Assembly (NCBI GenBank): GCA_023665505.1
Contig: JAMPDU010000008.1
Span: 1-45,568 of the forward strand
DNA from: Ruminococcus sp.
GTDB lineage: Bacteria > Bacillota > Clostridia > Oscillospirales > Ruminococcaceae
Reading direction: 5' to 3'
DNA: 45,568 nucleotides
The stretch's first letter is position 1. Each line of letters opens with the position of its first letter. Under the pieces are notes generated by a model. The model worked only from the letters and a program-made list of their open reading frames with translations. It searched no databases and had not been told where the DNA came from. Below are positions 15,506 through 23,593 of the stretch, piece after piece. The position numbers and the translations under genes were made by a program.

Positions 15506-17176
15506 TCAAACAATTTCTGTTTCCGCTGTCTCGTCGGCGGAAACTTCCAGCAAAGCCTTGACGTAATCAAATTCAAGGGCGAAACCGTTTGCGGTAACTC
15601 TGTAGTGCCCGTCCGGCAGGTCGCCGTACATATAAAAACCGTAAGTTTTTTCCCGCGTTTCCCCTGCGGGGAGATTTATCCCAACGTCGGTAAATCCCCA
15701 GTTTCCGGGTCTTTCGGGGACGTCGTACCACTCGCCGTCAAGCTGTACGCTGAGGTCGAAATGCTCGCCGTACAGCCAATCGCGGCTGCCGCTGTTTGAG
15801 TACCGCACGGTGACGGAATCCGCCGTCCACCTTGTGATTTTCGCCGAAACGTTTTCGGGAAGTTCCGCCAGATACTCGGAGGGGCGGAGACGCGCCGCAA
15901 TCCAGCCGTTTTCGTCCAAACAAAGATATTTCCCGCAGCAAAGCCAAGCCATAAAGCCGTCTTTACTTATTGTTTTCGTTTCATACCGCACGATTTCCCG
16001 TTTAAGCTCCTCAATATCCAAATCAAGGCGGTACGCCTCGCCGTACTGATTTATCCAGTAGCCGTCCGACCAAACTCCCTCAAATTTCCAGCCGCTTTTG
16101 TCCGTGGCGGATATGCCGAAAATGGGAGCTTTTACCATATTCCCCGACCAATTGTCGACCCTTTCGGCAGGTTCGGCGGAAATTATTGCCAAAATTTTAC
16201 TTATTTCAGTACTTTTGTCAATATATTCCATAATAACGCTGTTGCTGCCGTCGGCGTATTCCTCGTAATAAGAAATGTTGACCGACCTTACCGCGCCGTC
16301 CGCAAGGCTGTTTTTGGGAATTATTTCCGTCCCCGCCGTAAATTCCACCCAAAAATCATCGCCGTTTATCACGCGGTAACGCCCCTCGGGGAGCTCGTCG
16401 TACATATTGAAATAATAAGTTAATTCCGTCGTTTGGTGCGGCTCAAGTATGCCCAGAGTTAAGGGAAAGGCAAAATTTGTGTCATTTGTTGGGACTTTAT
16501 ACCACCTTTTGCCAAGAAATACCTCAACATGGTAAAAAAAGCCGTACTCCAAAGCCTGCGGACCGTCGTTGTAACGTCCCCAGTTTGTCAGCCGAATTGT
16601 CAGGGAATTTTTGTCCTGCGCCGCCACTATTGCGGAAATTCCATCCATTGCGGGGGGCGCGTCAGCCGCGTACAGAGCCTCGGGAACCCATTCATTTCCA
16701 TTTTTGTAAAAATATGCCGTACCGTTTGAGCCGTCCACATAAAATTCCGCCGAAAATTTGTCCGTGACGACGCGGTAATTCCCCTCGGAAAGCCCGCCGC
16801 AGCCGCTCAAATCATAGCTTTGCTCCAACATGCCGAACCTTTTCACGACGCGTTCGTCGGCGGACTTATTCTCCTCGGGGATTGGCATATCCTGCCATTT
16901 GCCGTCGACCTGCCGCTGCAAGGAAAAGTCCTCGCTGTAGCTGAAATCGCGGCGGCTGTTGTTGGTAATTTTTACCGTCAGCACGTCCCCCTCCAGTTTC
17001 AAAGCCGCCGCCGTGACCTTGTCGGGCAGGGTTTTTTCGGCGGTATCGGCATTTTCGGCTTTAGACGTACCGTCGGTAATTTTCGCCGGCTGCGCCGAAC
17101 TGCTCGCCTCCGCTTTCCCGCAGCCCACCAGCAGAACCGTACAAATTGCCATAAAAATCCAAAAATATTTTTTCAT
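15506..17176 (-). CDS. Lipoprotein with three Ig-like repeats
   Basis: A 556-residue surface lipoprotein. The signal peptide ends in the lipobox LLVGCGK (Cys19). Three copies of an immunoglobulin-like module are visible: about residues 55-150 (VKITNNSRRDFSYSEDF to NYRVVTDKFSAEF), 180-280 (IRLTNWGRYNDG to GRYRVINGDDFWVEF) and 440-540 (VRYSNSGSRDWLYGEHF to GHYRVTANGFALEF). Each starts with a strand plus N-[NW]-[SG]-x-R and ends with G-x-Y-R-V. This pattern matches Ig-like domains found in clostridial lipoproteins. Between modules 2 and 3 lies an unrelated 150-residue segment. Ligand unknown. GAAAGGAG precedes the ATG. Confidence 0.8.
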   Translation of the reverse strand: MKKYFWIFMAICTVLLVGCGKAEASSSAQPAKITDGTSKAENADTAEKTLPDKVTAAALKLEGDVLTVKITNNSRRDFSYSEDFSLQRQVDGKWQDMPIPEENKSADERVVKRFGMLEQSYDLSGCGGLSEGNYRVVTDKFSAEFYVDGSNGTAYFYKNGNEWVPEALYAADAPPAMDGISAIVAAQDKNSLTIRLTNWGRYNDGPQALEYGFFYHVEVFLGKRWYKVPTNDTNFAFPLTLGILEPHQTTELTYYFNMYDELPEGRYRVINGDDFWVEFTAGTEIIPKNSLADGAVRSVNISYYEEYADGSNSVIMEYIDKSTEISKILAIISAEPAERVDNWSGNMVKAPIFGISATDKSGWKFEGVWSDGYWINQYGEAYRLDLDIEELKREIVRYETKTISKDGFMAWLCCGKYLCLDENGWIAARLRPSEYLAELPENVSAKITRWTADSVTVRYSNSGSRDWLYGEHFDLSVQLDGEWYDVPERPGNWGFTDVGINLPAGETREKTYGFYMYGDLPDGHYRVTANGFALEFDYVKALLEVSADETAETEIV

Positions 17177-17265
17177 AACAGCACTCCTTTCAAAAGTCCT
17201 TTACTTAATAAACGTTTTTGGGGTGCAAAAATTATGGAGATTTTTTGTAAAATTTTTATGAACTT

Positions 17266-17868
17266 TTATATCTCGTTGCGGTTTTCAAGCGCCTTAAAAA
17301 GCGTTACTTCGTCGGCAAATTCAAGGCTTCCCCCAATCGGCAAGCCGAACGCCAGCCTCGTGACCTTGACCCCCAGCGGTTTCAAAAGTTTGGAAATGTA
17401 CATCGCCGTCGCCTCCCCCTCAACCGTGGGGTTCGTCGCCATGATGACCTCCTCGACCCCGCCTTTGGAAATTCTTGCCAGCAATTCCTTGAGCCGAATT
17501 TTGTCGGGGGTTATGCCGTCCAGCGGCGAAATCAGCCCGTGGAGGACGTGATAAACCCCGTTGTACTCGTTCGTCCGCTCAAAGGCGGTGATGTCCTTGG
17601 GGGTCTCCACCACGCAGATTATGCCGCGGTTTCGCAGGTCGTCGGAGCAAATGGGGCAAAGCTCGTTTTCTGTTAAATTTTGACATTCAGCGCAGCATTT
17701 TACCGTACTGTGGGCGTTGATTATGGCGTCCGCGAAAGAACGCGCCTCCTCCTCCGTCATGCTCATAACGTGATAGGCGAGCCTTTGGGCGCTTTTCATG
17801 CCGATGCCGGGGAGTCTCGCAAAATGCTCCGCAAGCAAAACAAGCGGCAGAGCCGTACTGTTAGCCAT
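17266..17868 (-). CDS. recR: Recombination mediator RecR
   Basis: A 200-residue RecR, part of the RecFOR pathway that loads RecA at gaps. It shows the helix-hairpin-helix region ([19 protein letters not shown]), the zinc site (CCAEC at about 57-61 and CPIC near 70), and the Toprim domain ([15 protein letters not shown], then [18 protein letters not shown]). Start at 17868 is preferred over an upstream ATG because GGAGG lies 9 bases before it and the length then equals the family norm. It follows ybaB and dnaX, a highly conserved gene order. Confidence 0.97.
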   Translation of the reverse strand: MANSTALPLVLLAEHFARLPGIGMKSAQRLAYHVMSMTEEEARSFADAIINAHSTVKCCAECQNLTENELCPICSDDLRNRGIICVVETPKDITAFERTNEYNGVYHVLHGLISPLDGITPDKIRLKELLARISKGGVEEVIMATNPTVEGEATAMYISKLLKPLGVKVTRLAFGLPIGGSLEFADEVTLFKALENRNEI

Positions 17869-18001
17869 ATAAATAGTACCTCCGAAAATATCGGCATACG
17901 CGTCAAATGTCAACGTATGCCGCAAATAATTCATAAAAATTCTGCAAATATTAGCAAATAGTCTGCAAACGATTAGCAAATACTACATAATTTGTACATA
18001 A

Positions 18002-18349
18002 TCAGAAAAGTCCCGGGAAAGAAACTCCGCCCGTAATCGCGCCCATTTCCTTTTCGGTGGTCTCCTCGATTTGCTTGACGGTGTCGTTGAACGCGCTTAT
18101 AATCAAGTCTTGGAGCATTTCAACGTCCTCGGGGTCAACGACCTCGGGCTTTATTGTCAGGCTCTTAATCTCCTTTCTGCCCGAAAGCGTGACCTGAACC
18201 GCGCCGCCGCCGACGGTTGTGGAGAATTCTCTGTTCTCGATGTCCTCCTGCAATTCGGTGATTTGCGCCTGCATTTTCTGCGCCTGCTTTATCATTCCGT
18301 TCATATTCTGAGCGCCGCCGCCCATTCCTTGTGGTAATCTTGCTTTCAT
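18002..18349 (-). CDS. ybaB: YbaB/EbfC nucleoid-associated protein
   Basis: A 115-residue DNA-binding protein of the YbaB/EbfC family, which forms a homodimer with tweezer-like helices. The N-terminus has the Gly-rich linker GMGGGAQNMNGMIKQAQK, followed by a long amphipathic helix (MQAQITELQEDIE) and the TVGGGAVQVTLSG strand pair typical of the family. The ATG at 18349 is chosen because the upstream extension reads into the dnaX terminus and is not conserved. It sits between dnaX and recR as in most Firmicutes. Confidence 0.95.
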   Translation of the reverse strand: MKARLPQGMGGGAQNMNGMIKQAQKMQAQITELQEDIENREFSTTVGGGAVQVTLSGRKEIKSLTIKPEVVDPEDVEMLQDLIISAFNDTVKQIEETTEKEMGAITGGVSFPGLF

Positions 18350-18419
18350 TTTTTTCAACCTTTCCCCGCACGCGGCGGTGTCAATTTTATAATCACGCCA
18401 TTTGGCTGATTTTTCCAAC

Positions 18420-20018
18420 TCATTCTACGGGAACGCCGTTTTCCCGCGCTTTGTCGAGAATTCCCTGAAGTCTGTTCTCGCTGTCCTCGGGTTTGGCAAC
18501 GCATTTTTCTATTACTTGGTAATTTTTGCCTGTAATTTCCTTTATTGCCTCCCGCATTTTTTTGCCGTTTTCCTTGTTTTGCAGAAGTTTTGAAAACAAG
18601 GTGTTTTTGGTAAATATCACCATAACCATGTCCGCGTCGCTCCTTTCGGCGCGGGAGCCGTTCAAAGTCCCGCTTACGGAGGGGCAGGTTTCGGCAAATT
18701 TTTCCAGAATATCCGTCCACCTGTCCTCGGGGACGAAATTTTCACGGTTCAGCTTTACGGGCGCGCCCCCTTGATTTTGCGCGGGTGGAGCTGTCTTTTG
18801 CCGCGCCGATTGGTAATTTCCCCCAATATTTGATGTACTGTTATTAAAGGAATTTTGCTGCACCGCCGCCAGCTTTTGCTCAAGCATATCAAGCTTTGCG
18901 GTAAGGTCGCTGCTTGGGGACTGTGCGGTCTGAGAGGGCGTTTGTGAACATAGTTTTAACAGGCACATCTCGATTTCCACACGCTTTGAGCTGACACGGG
19001 CGATGCGCTCGTTGCCCGCCTGCAAAATTTCCAGAATACGCATAATCTCTTCCAGCGTCAGCCTGTCCGCCAAAGCCTTGATGCGCTCAATCTCGCTCGG
19101 CATGCACGCAAGCAGGTCGGCGTTGTTAGGCACGGCTTTCACCATCATAACGTCGCGAAACCGGGAAATCAGCTCGTCGCAAAGTTTTTGCATATCCTTT
19201 GACATGCCGTAAAGCTCGTCGATGACCGCCGCAGCTTTGCCCGCGTTTTTGTCCGCCACAGCCTCCATAATGTCGAAAACAGGCTCTCTGCCCGCAATTC
19301 CCGCCGCCCCCGAAACGATGTCGAGGGTAACGTTTTCGGAGAACGCTATGCACTGGTCAAGCAGCGAAAGGGCGTCCCGCATGCCGCCGTCGGCGGTTTT
19401 GGCGATAAGCTCGGCAGCCTCACGGTCTAAGGAAATATTTTCCTTTTCTGCCACGTACATAAGCCGCTCCGTGATGTCCTTCGGCAGGATACGCCTGAAG
19501 TCGTACCGCTGACACCTTGACAAAATCGTGGGCAGAACCTTGTGTATCTCGGTGGTGGCAAGTATGAATTTAACATGGGGAGGCGGCTCTTCCATAATTT
19601 TCAAGAGGGCGTTGAACGCCTCGTTGGACAGCATGTGCACCTCGTCGATGATGTACACCTTATACTTGCACCGTTCGGCAGTGTACACCGCCCCGTCGCG
19701 CAGGTCGCGAATGTCGTTCACGCCGTTGTTTGAGGCGGCGTCGATTTCGATAATGTCGGACAGGGCGTTTTCCTCGGCGTCGCGGCAGATTTCGCACTCA
19801 AGGCAGGGGTTGCCGTCGACGGGGTGCAGACAGTTCAGAGCCTTTGCGAGAATTCTCGCGCAGGTGGTCTTGCCCGTGCCCCTCGAGCCCGTGAAAAGGT
19901 AGGCGTGAGCGGTCTTGCCGCCGATAAGCTGGTTGCGCAAAGTGGTGGTGATGTGGGACTGTGAAACAACGTCGTCAAAGGTCATGGGGCGGTATTTTCT
20001 GTACAGCGCCTTATACAT
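18420..20018 (-). CDS. dnaX: DNA polymerase III gamma/tau subunit DnaX
   Basis: Clamp-loader ATPase. In 532 residues: Walker A GSRGTGKTTCARILAKALN near residue 45, a zinc site (CLHPVDGNPCLECEIC, about 61-76), Walker B IIDEVHML near 123 and sensor 1 LATTEIHKV near 152, then the lid/collar domain. The C-terminal third is a Gln/Ser-rich linker (about 370-410) and a small tau-type domain. Start: the ATG at 20018 has GAGG nine bases upstream and gives the usual MYKALYRKYRP N-terminus, so the GTG at 20027 is less likely. No slippery A-run for a gamma product was noticed. Confidence 0.96.
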   Translation of the reverse strand: MYKALYRKYRPMTFDDVVSQSHITTTLRNQLIGGKTAHAYLFTGSRGTGKTTCARILAKALNCLHPVDGNPCLECEICRDAEENALSDIIEIDAASNNGVNDIRDLRDGAVYTAERCKYKVYIIDEVHMLSNEAFNALLKIMEEPPPHVKFILATTEIHKVLPTILSRCQRYDFRRILPKDITERLMYVAEKENISLDREAAELIAKTADGGMRDALSLLDQCIAFSENVTLDIVSGAAGIAGREPVFDIMEAVADKNAGKAAAVIDELYGMSKDMQKLCDELISRFRDVMMVKAVPNNADLLACMPSEIERIKALADRLTLEEIMRILEILQAGNERIARVSSKRVEIEMCLLKLCSQTPSQTAQSPSSDLTAKLDMLEQKLAAVQQNSFNNSTSNIGGNYQSARQKTAPPAQNQGGAPVKLNRENFVPEDRWTDILEKFAETCPSVSGTLNGSRAERSDADMVMVIFTKNTLFSKLLQNKENGKKMREAIKEITGKNYQVIEKCVAKPEDSENRLQGILDKARENGVPVE

Positions 20019-20034
20019 TTCGCTCACACCTCGC

Positions 20035-20973
20035 TCATCTCATAATTTCATCATCGTCATCGCCGTCAAAGCCGCGGCGGCGTTTTATGGAGGGGTCGAT
20101 TTCGTCGTAAAGTCCCACAGATTCGGCGATATTGCAGTAAAAAACCTTAAACCCGTTCAAGTCCTCCATATTGCACATAAGGGCTTTTTTGTAATATTTT
20201 CCGCTTTCTTCCAAATTTTTCATCTGTAGGTACGCCAGCGAACAGCCGCCCAGCGCGAACGGGTAATTTTTCCCCTCGTCCACCGCCCTTTTGAAGTAGG
20301 ACAGGGCGTTCTCGCTGTCTCCCTTTTTCAGGTAGGCAATTCCAATATCCGTATAAATAAAGTCGAAGTAGCAATCCCTTTCCAGCAGGACTTTATAGCA
20401 GTCCACCGCCTCGTCGAACCTGCCGTTTTGAGTAAGACACCGCGCCTCCAAAAGGTAGGTATCGTTCAGTTTCAGACCGTTGTCGATCGCCTCGCCGAAG
20501 TACCTCGCGCCGTTTGCGGGGTACCCCATAAGCTGGTAGCAGCGTCCCATGTAAAATTTTACCACCGAGAGCCTGCCCTCGTCCTCCTCCTCTTCCTCGA
20601 TTTCTTTCAGCTCGTCGAGGGCGTCGTTGAAGTTGCAAAGGTGCAGCTCGATAACCGCGTCTTTAAGGCGTTTGGAATTCCTGCCGCCGCCGAACCTGCC
20701 GTAGACCATCATTCTGTCGAAGTCGCCCAGCTCGATATTCCGCTTGGGGTCGCGCCTGCCCAAAAGCAGCCAGGAAACAAACGCCAGCACCGCCGCCGCC
20801 AAAGCCGCGACAGCAACGGGTTTGTAGTAAATTCCAATAATTTCCTCGCCGTATTCGTCCGCCACAAAATACGCGCCCAAAATAACGCCCACGACCACGT
20901 GAGCCGCCAGCCACGGGAGAAAGCGGCTTATCTCCGATAACGGTTCGGGAGCGCGCCTGCCGTATCCGCGCAT
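20035..20973 (-). CDS. Membrane-anchored TPR-repeat protein
   Basis: A 312-residue protein with two hydrophobic segments near the N-terminus (about 20-40 and 50-72) forming a hairpin anchor, followed by a cytoplasmic domain of tetratricopeptide-like repeats (about 100-290). Examples are NDTYLLEARCLTQNGRFDEAV, IYTDIGIAYLKKGDSENALSYF and ALGGCSLAYLQMKNLEESG. The middle has an acidic run of Glu/Asp (EIEEEEEDEG) and the C-terminus is Asp-rich. TPR arrays bind proteins, but the partner is unknown. GAGGTGATTTT precedes the ATG. It lies between the SRP RNA and dnaX, an insertion into an otherwise conserved gene order. Confidence 0.8.
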   Translation of the reverse strand: MRGYGRRAPEPLSEISRFLPWLAAHVVVGVILGAYFVADEYGEEIIGIYYKPVAVAALAAAVLAFVSWLLLGRRDPKRNIELGDFDRMMVYGRFGGGRNSKRLKDAVIELHLCNFNDALDELKEIEEEEEDEGRLSVVKFYMGRCYQLMGYPANGARYFGEAIDNGLKLNDTYLLEARCLTQNGRFDEAVDCYKVLLERDCYFDFIYTDIGIAYLKKGDSENALSYFKRAVDEGKNYPFALGGCSLAYLQMKNLEESGKYYKKALMCNMEDLNGFKVFYCNIAESVGLYDEIDPSIKRRRGFDGDDDDEIMR

Positions 20974-20990
20974 AAAATCACCTCAAATAA

Positions 20991-21119
20991 AAATCCGATA
21001 CATAGGTGTGCAGGCTTGCTGCGGCACACGAAACGTTCCGCTTAATGCTGCTCGGTTCCCCGCCTGACATGGTTCACGGTGCTTTGTTGCACAGGGCCCG
21101 CACACCTATATATCGGATA
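20991..21119 (-). ncRNA. ffs: Signal recognition particle RNA (small bacterial type)
   Basis: The minus-strand transcript holds the domain IV hairpin signature ATGTCAGGC..GGAACC..AGCAGC, in which GTCAGG, the GGAA tetraloop and the AGCAG internal loop bind Ffh. The ends form a long closing stem (ATCCGATATATAGGTGTGC with GCACACCTATGTATCGGAT), followed by TTTTTATTT, which acts as terminator. The small size without an Alu domain matches the 4.5S-type RNA. A consensus promoter lies just upstream, and the location upstream of dnaX matches many Firmicutes. Confidence 0.93.
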
Positions 21120-21136
21120 AATCCGTAAGTAACAAT

Positions 21137-21165
21137 ATTATACCACACTTTTTACCGTTTTGCAA
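21137..21165 (-). promoter_or_regulatory. Sigma-A promoter of the SRP RNA
   Basis: TTGCAA (21160-21165) and TATAAT (21137-21142) on the minus strand are separated by exactly 17 bases. The expected start point is about 10 bases before the SRP RNA closing stem. Confidence 0.87.
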
Positions 21166-21197
21166 GTATTTTTTCAAAATTTTTGCGGAAACAAAAA

Positions 21198-21233
21198 AAG
21201 TCCCCCGGCAAAAGCCGAGGGACTTTATTCTGC
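21198..21233 (-). terminator. Terminator after the gene at 21260
   Basis: AAAGTCCCCCGGC and GCCGAGGGACTTT form a stem with one mismatch around an AAAA loop. On the minus strand it is followed by TTTTTTTG. It lies 35 bases past the stop of the 293-residue gene. Confidence 0.8.
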
Positions 21234-21259
21234 TAAAAATTATTCAACGCCTTGGGGTA

Positions 21260-22141
21260 TCATTCGCCGTCGTCTTCGTCATCTTCGCCGCCGAGTACGG
21301 CGCCGCTTAAATTCACATAATTGCCTTTTTCTGCCAATTCAATAAACTTTTTAAGCACATCGCCGTCCTTAATAACCGCGCCGTTTAAGTCAAGATATCC
21401 GCCGTTGCCGCGGAAATTATTTTCGTTTTCCTGCCGCTCTTGGATTTCCCGCCAAACGTCCGCGTATGTCCAATCCTCCAGCTCGGCGTAAGCGTCAAGC
21501 TCCTTTGCGGGCATAATGGTTTCCACAAAATGGAGGGCGTCCAACAGGAACGTCACCAAACCGCTTTCGCCGCTGTTGAACGGTATTTCGTAGACCCTCA
21601 GCAGACCGTCCTGCGTTTTCTTGCTTAACGTTGGCTTGAAACGGCTTTTTTCGATGGGGTACTGCAAGCTGTTCTCCCAATCCTTGCCGCGCTCAATAAT
21701 AAAGCGGGACTGCCCGTCCCCCGTGTCGTTCACGCCGCCCTGCACCGCAAAGCGGAACACATAGTCGGTGTTGGGTTCAAGCTGTTTCTCACACTTGATT
21801 TGCGACCAAGTCCAGTGCCAGTCGCCTATCTCGAAAACCTGCACGTTTTCGCCGTCAAAATCGGAAACAAACAGCCTGTCGCCCGCGTTTACGGGTCGAC
21901 CGTCCAGTGAATTGCAGTTTTCGTCGAATTGAAACTCTTGGGCATTGAAATTTATAACTTTACTCATTTTAAAATCCTCCGTATCCTTTACGGGCGGAGT
22001 TTTCGCGCCTTCGAGTAGCTTTATGCAGAGTTCGGAGACGCGCTCCGCCCTGCCTTTTTTTACCAGTCCCCGCGCCCTTTTGGGGTACGTCCGACCGATT
22101 TCGTTACCGAAAATATCCGTAACAATAACGTTTTTTTCCAT
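21260..22141 (-). CDS. Protein of unknown function with 'FGNEIGRTYPKRARGLVKKG' N-terminus
   Basis: A 293-residue protein I cannot assign. The first 45 residues (VTDIFGNEIGRTYPKRARG and VKKGRAERVSE) form a small basic module that I recall at the start of many clostridial hypothetical proteins. Residues about 60-215 look like a beta-rich domain with several Trp (GDWHWTWSQIK) and a conserved-looking RFIIERGKDWENSLQYP. The C-terminal 45 residues contain two similar turns (YLDLNGAVI and YVNLSGAVL) and an acidic end. No signal peptide or membrane segment. It is monocistronic, with AAGGGGAAG before the ATG and a terminator after. Spacer 22142-22493 shows nothing definite. Confidence 0.75.
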   Translation of the reverse strand: MEKNVIVTDIFGNEIGRTYPKRARGLVKKGRAERVSELCIKLLEGAKTPPVKDTEDFKMSKVINFNAQEFQFDENCNSLDGRPVNAGDRLFVSDFDGENVQVFEIGDWHWTWSQIKCEKQLEPNTDYVFRFAVQGGVNDTGDGQSRFIIERGKDWENSLQYPIEKSRFKPTLSKKTQDGLLRVYEIPFNSGESGLVTFLLDALHFVETIMPAKELDAYAELEDWTYADVWREIQERQENENNFRGNGGYLDLNGAVIKDGDVLKKFIELAEKGNYVNLSGAVLGGEDDEDDGE

Positions 22142-22493
22142 GGGTTACTTCCCCTTGTTACCTTTTAGAAGATAGAAATTGGAAAATAAAGGATAGATTT
22201 CTCAAATTTTGTAACTTTTTGCCGTTTTTTGCTATGGGTGCCGTCCCCGATAAAAGTGTACGCAAATCCTCTTTTTTTTGCAAATTTTCTATGCTCTTTG
22301 TAAATTATAGCACATTTATTCTGTTTTGGCAATGGGTTTGACGGCAAAATATTACACAAAATTACAAAAAGATTTTTGTGCAGAACATAGAAAATACAGA
22401 AAAATTCCCCCCAAATGAAAAATTTCGGGCGGCTGAAGTGTATTATTTATAGGACGTGCAAATCACGCCCAAAAATAGAAAGGATTGGTAAAA

Positions 22494-23342
22494 ATGAAAA
22501 GAATTTTATGTACCCTTATCGCTGCGGCAATTGTCGCCGCAGCCGCCGCAGTGACGGCGTTTGCCGAGGATAGGCTCATCTTTGTGAAAAGCGAACCCGC
22601 GCCTGCGGAAGTCACGGAATACGCCGAGGAAATGTTTGCGTACGCAATCTCTGAGCACGTTCTGACAACCGTTGGTCTTACCGAAAGCGAGGCTAAATCG
22701 GCAGCTCTCGCCGCGCCCCTTGTTATGAGGGATATTTACCCCGACCCCGACGACGGATATACCTCCTATTATTTTCCAATTGTGTGCGGCGGCAAGGTTA
22801 CCGCGTTTTTCATTGTGAACCGCGCTCCCGACGGAAAGCTCGGCTGGCAAAGCGGCAAACAGGACATTGAGGAACGCTTTAACGAGATAAAGAGCTCCCC
22901 TGCCGACCCCGCCGAAATATACGTCGAAAACAACGACAAATTCGGCGCGACTTTCGCGGTTGCGGGAGACGAGATTACCGTGCTCCGCAATATGTTTGAC
23001 GAGGACAAAACCGAGCAGATAAACGATTTGAAAAAGCTACGCGCGGAGGACACGTCTACCAATTACGTCATAAACGTTTACGGGTACACGAAAAAAGGCT
23101 GGTTCACCCTTGACGGCGAAAAATATTTCATAAAGCAGGACGGCACTCTTGCCACGAAAAACACAACTATCGGCGGGAAACGTTACAAATTTGCCGCGGA
23201 CGGCAGGTGTCTCGGGACGTTCACGGGGTTTGTAAAGTCCGGAAACAACCGCTATTACTACAAAAACGGCGTTAAGAAGACGGGTGATTTTACCGTAAAA
23301 GGAAAAACTTACCACGCCGATGAGAACGGTATCATTTATTAA
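22494..23342 (+). CDS. Secreted protein with C-terminal cell-wall-binding repeats (paralogue A)
   Basis: A 282-residue exported protein. The signal peptide is MKRILCTLIAAAIVAAA followed by AVTAFA (cleavage near residue 24). A domain of about 160 residues follows, without a recognised family. The last 90 residues hold choline-binding-type cell-wall-binding repeats (GWFTLDGEKYFI, KRYKFAADGRCLG, NRYYYKNGVKKTGDF, KTYHADENG). The ATG at 22494 with AAAGGATT upstream is preferred over the TTG at 22485. A paralogue at 36698 shares the signal peptide, the middle-domain pattern (Y-x-P-I/V-x-x-GG-K/E-V, then SPA[DE]IY) and the repeat block. Probably attached to the cell surface; function unknown. Confidence 0.82.
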   Translation: MKRILCTLIAAAIVAAAAAVTAFAEDRLIFVKSEPAPAEVTEYAEEMFAYAISEHVLTTVGLTESEAKSAALAAPLVMRDIYPDPDDGYTSYYFPIVCGGKVTAFFIVNRAPDGKLGWQSGKQDIEERFNEIKSSPADPAEIYVENNDKFGATFAVAGDEITVLRNMFDEDKTEQINDLKKLRAEDTSTNYVINVYGYTKKGWFTLDGEKYFIKQDGTLATKNTTIGGKRYKFAADGRCLGTFTGFVKSGNNRYYYKNGVKKTGDFTVKGKTYHADENGIIY

Positions 23343-23393
23343 ATAATTGCTGAGCATTTGCAGAGAAATCGTAAATAATTTATTATATTTTTA

Positions 23394-23423
23394 TTACAGC
23401 CGTAAATATTTTTGCGGCTGTAA
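23394..23423. repeat. Hairpin downstream of the secreted protein gene
   Basis: TTACAGCCG and CGGCTGTAA form a perfect 9-bp stem around an A/T loop. No clear T-run follows, so it is only a weak terminator candidate for the gene ending at 23342. Confidence 0.5.
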
Positions 23424-23514
23424 CTTTGCTCAAACGCTGTGTACAGCGTGGTTTGCGGTACTTTGTACACAAAAGGGGGAAATTGACGTGCCGCAAAATT
23501 TTTTGTCAAAATAA

Positions 23515-23543
23515 TTGAAAAAGGGAAAAAAGTGTGCTATAAT
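23515..23543 (+). promoter_or_regulatory. Sigma-A promoter of the DUF6076-like operon
   Basis: TTGAAA (23515-23520) and TATAAT (23538-23543) with a 17-base spacer, about 50 bases upstream of the ATG at 23594, which has its own GGAGGG site. Confidence 0.8.
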
Positions 23544-23593
23544 AAAGAGGTATTGAAAATTTCCGCAAAAAATTTACTCGGAGGGCTTTTGAA

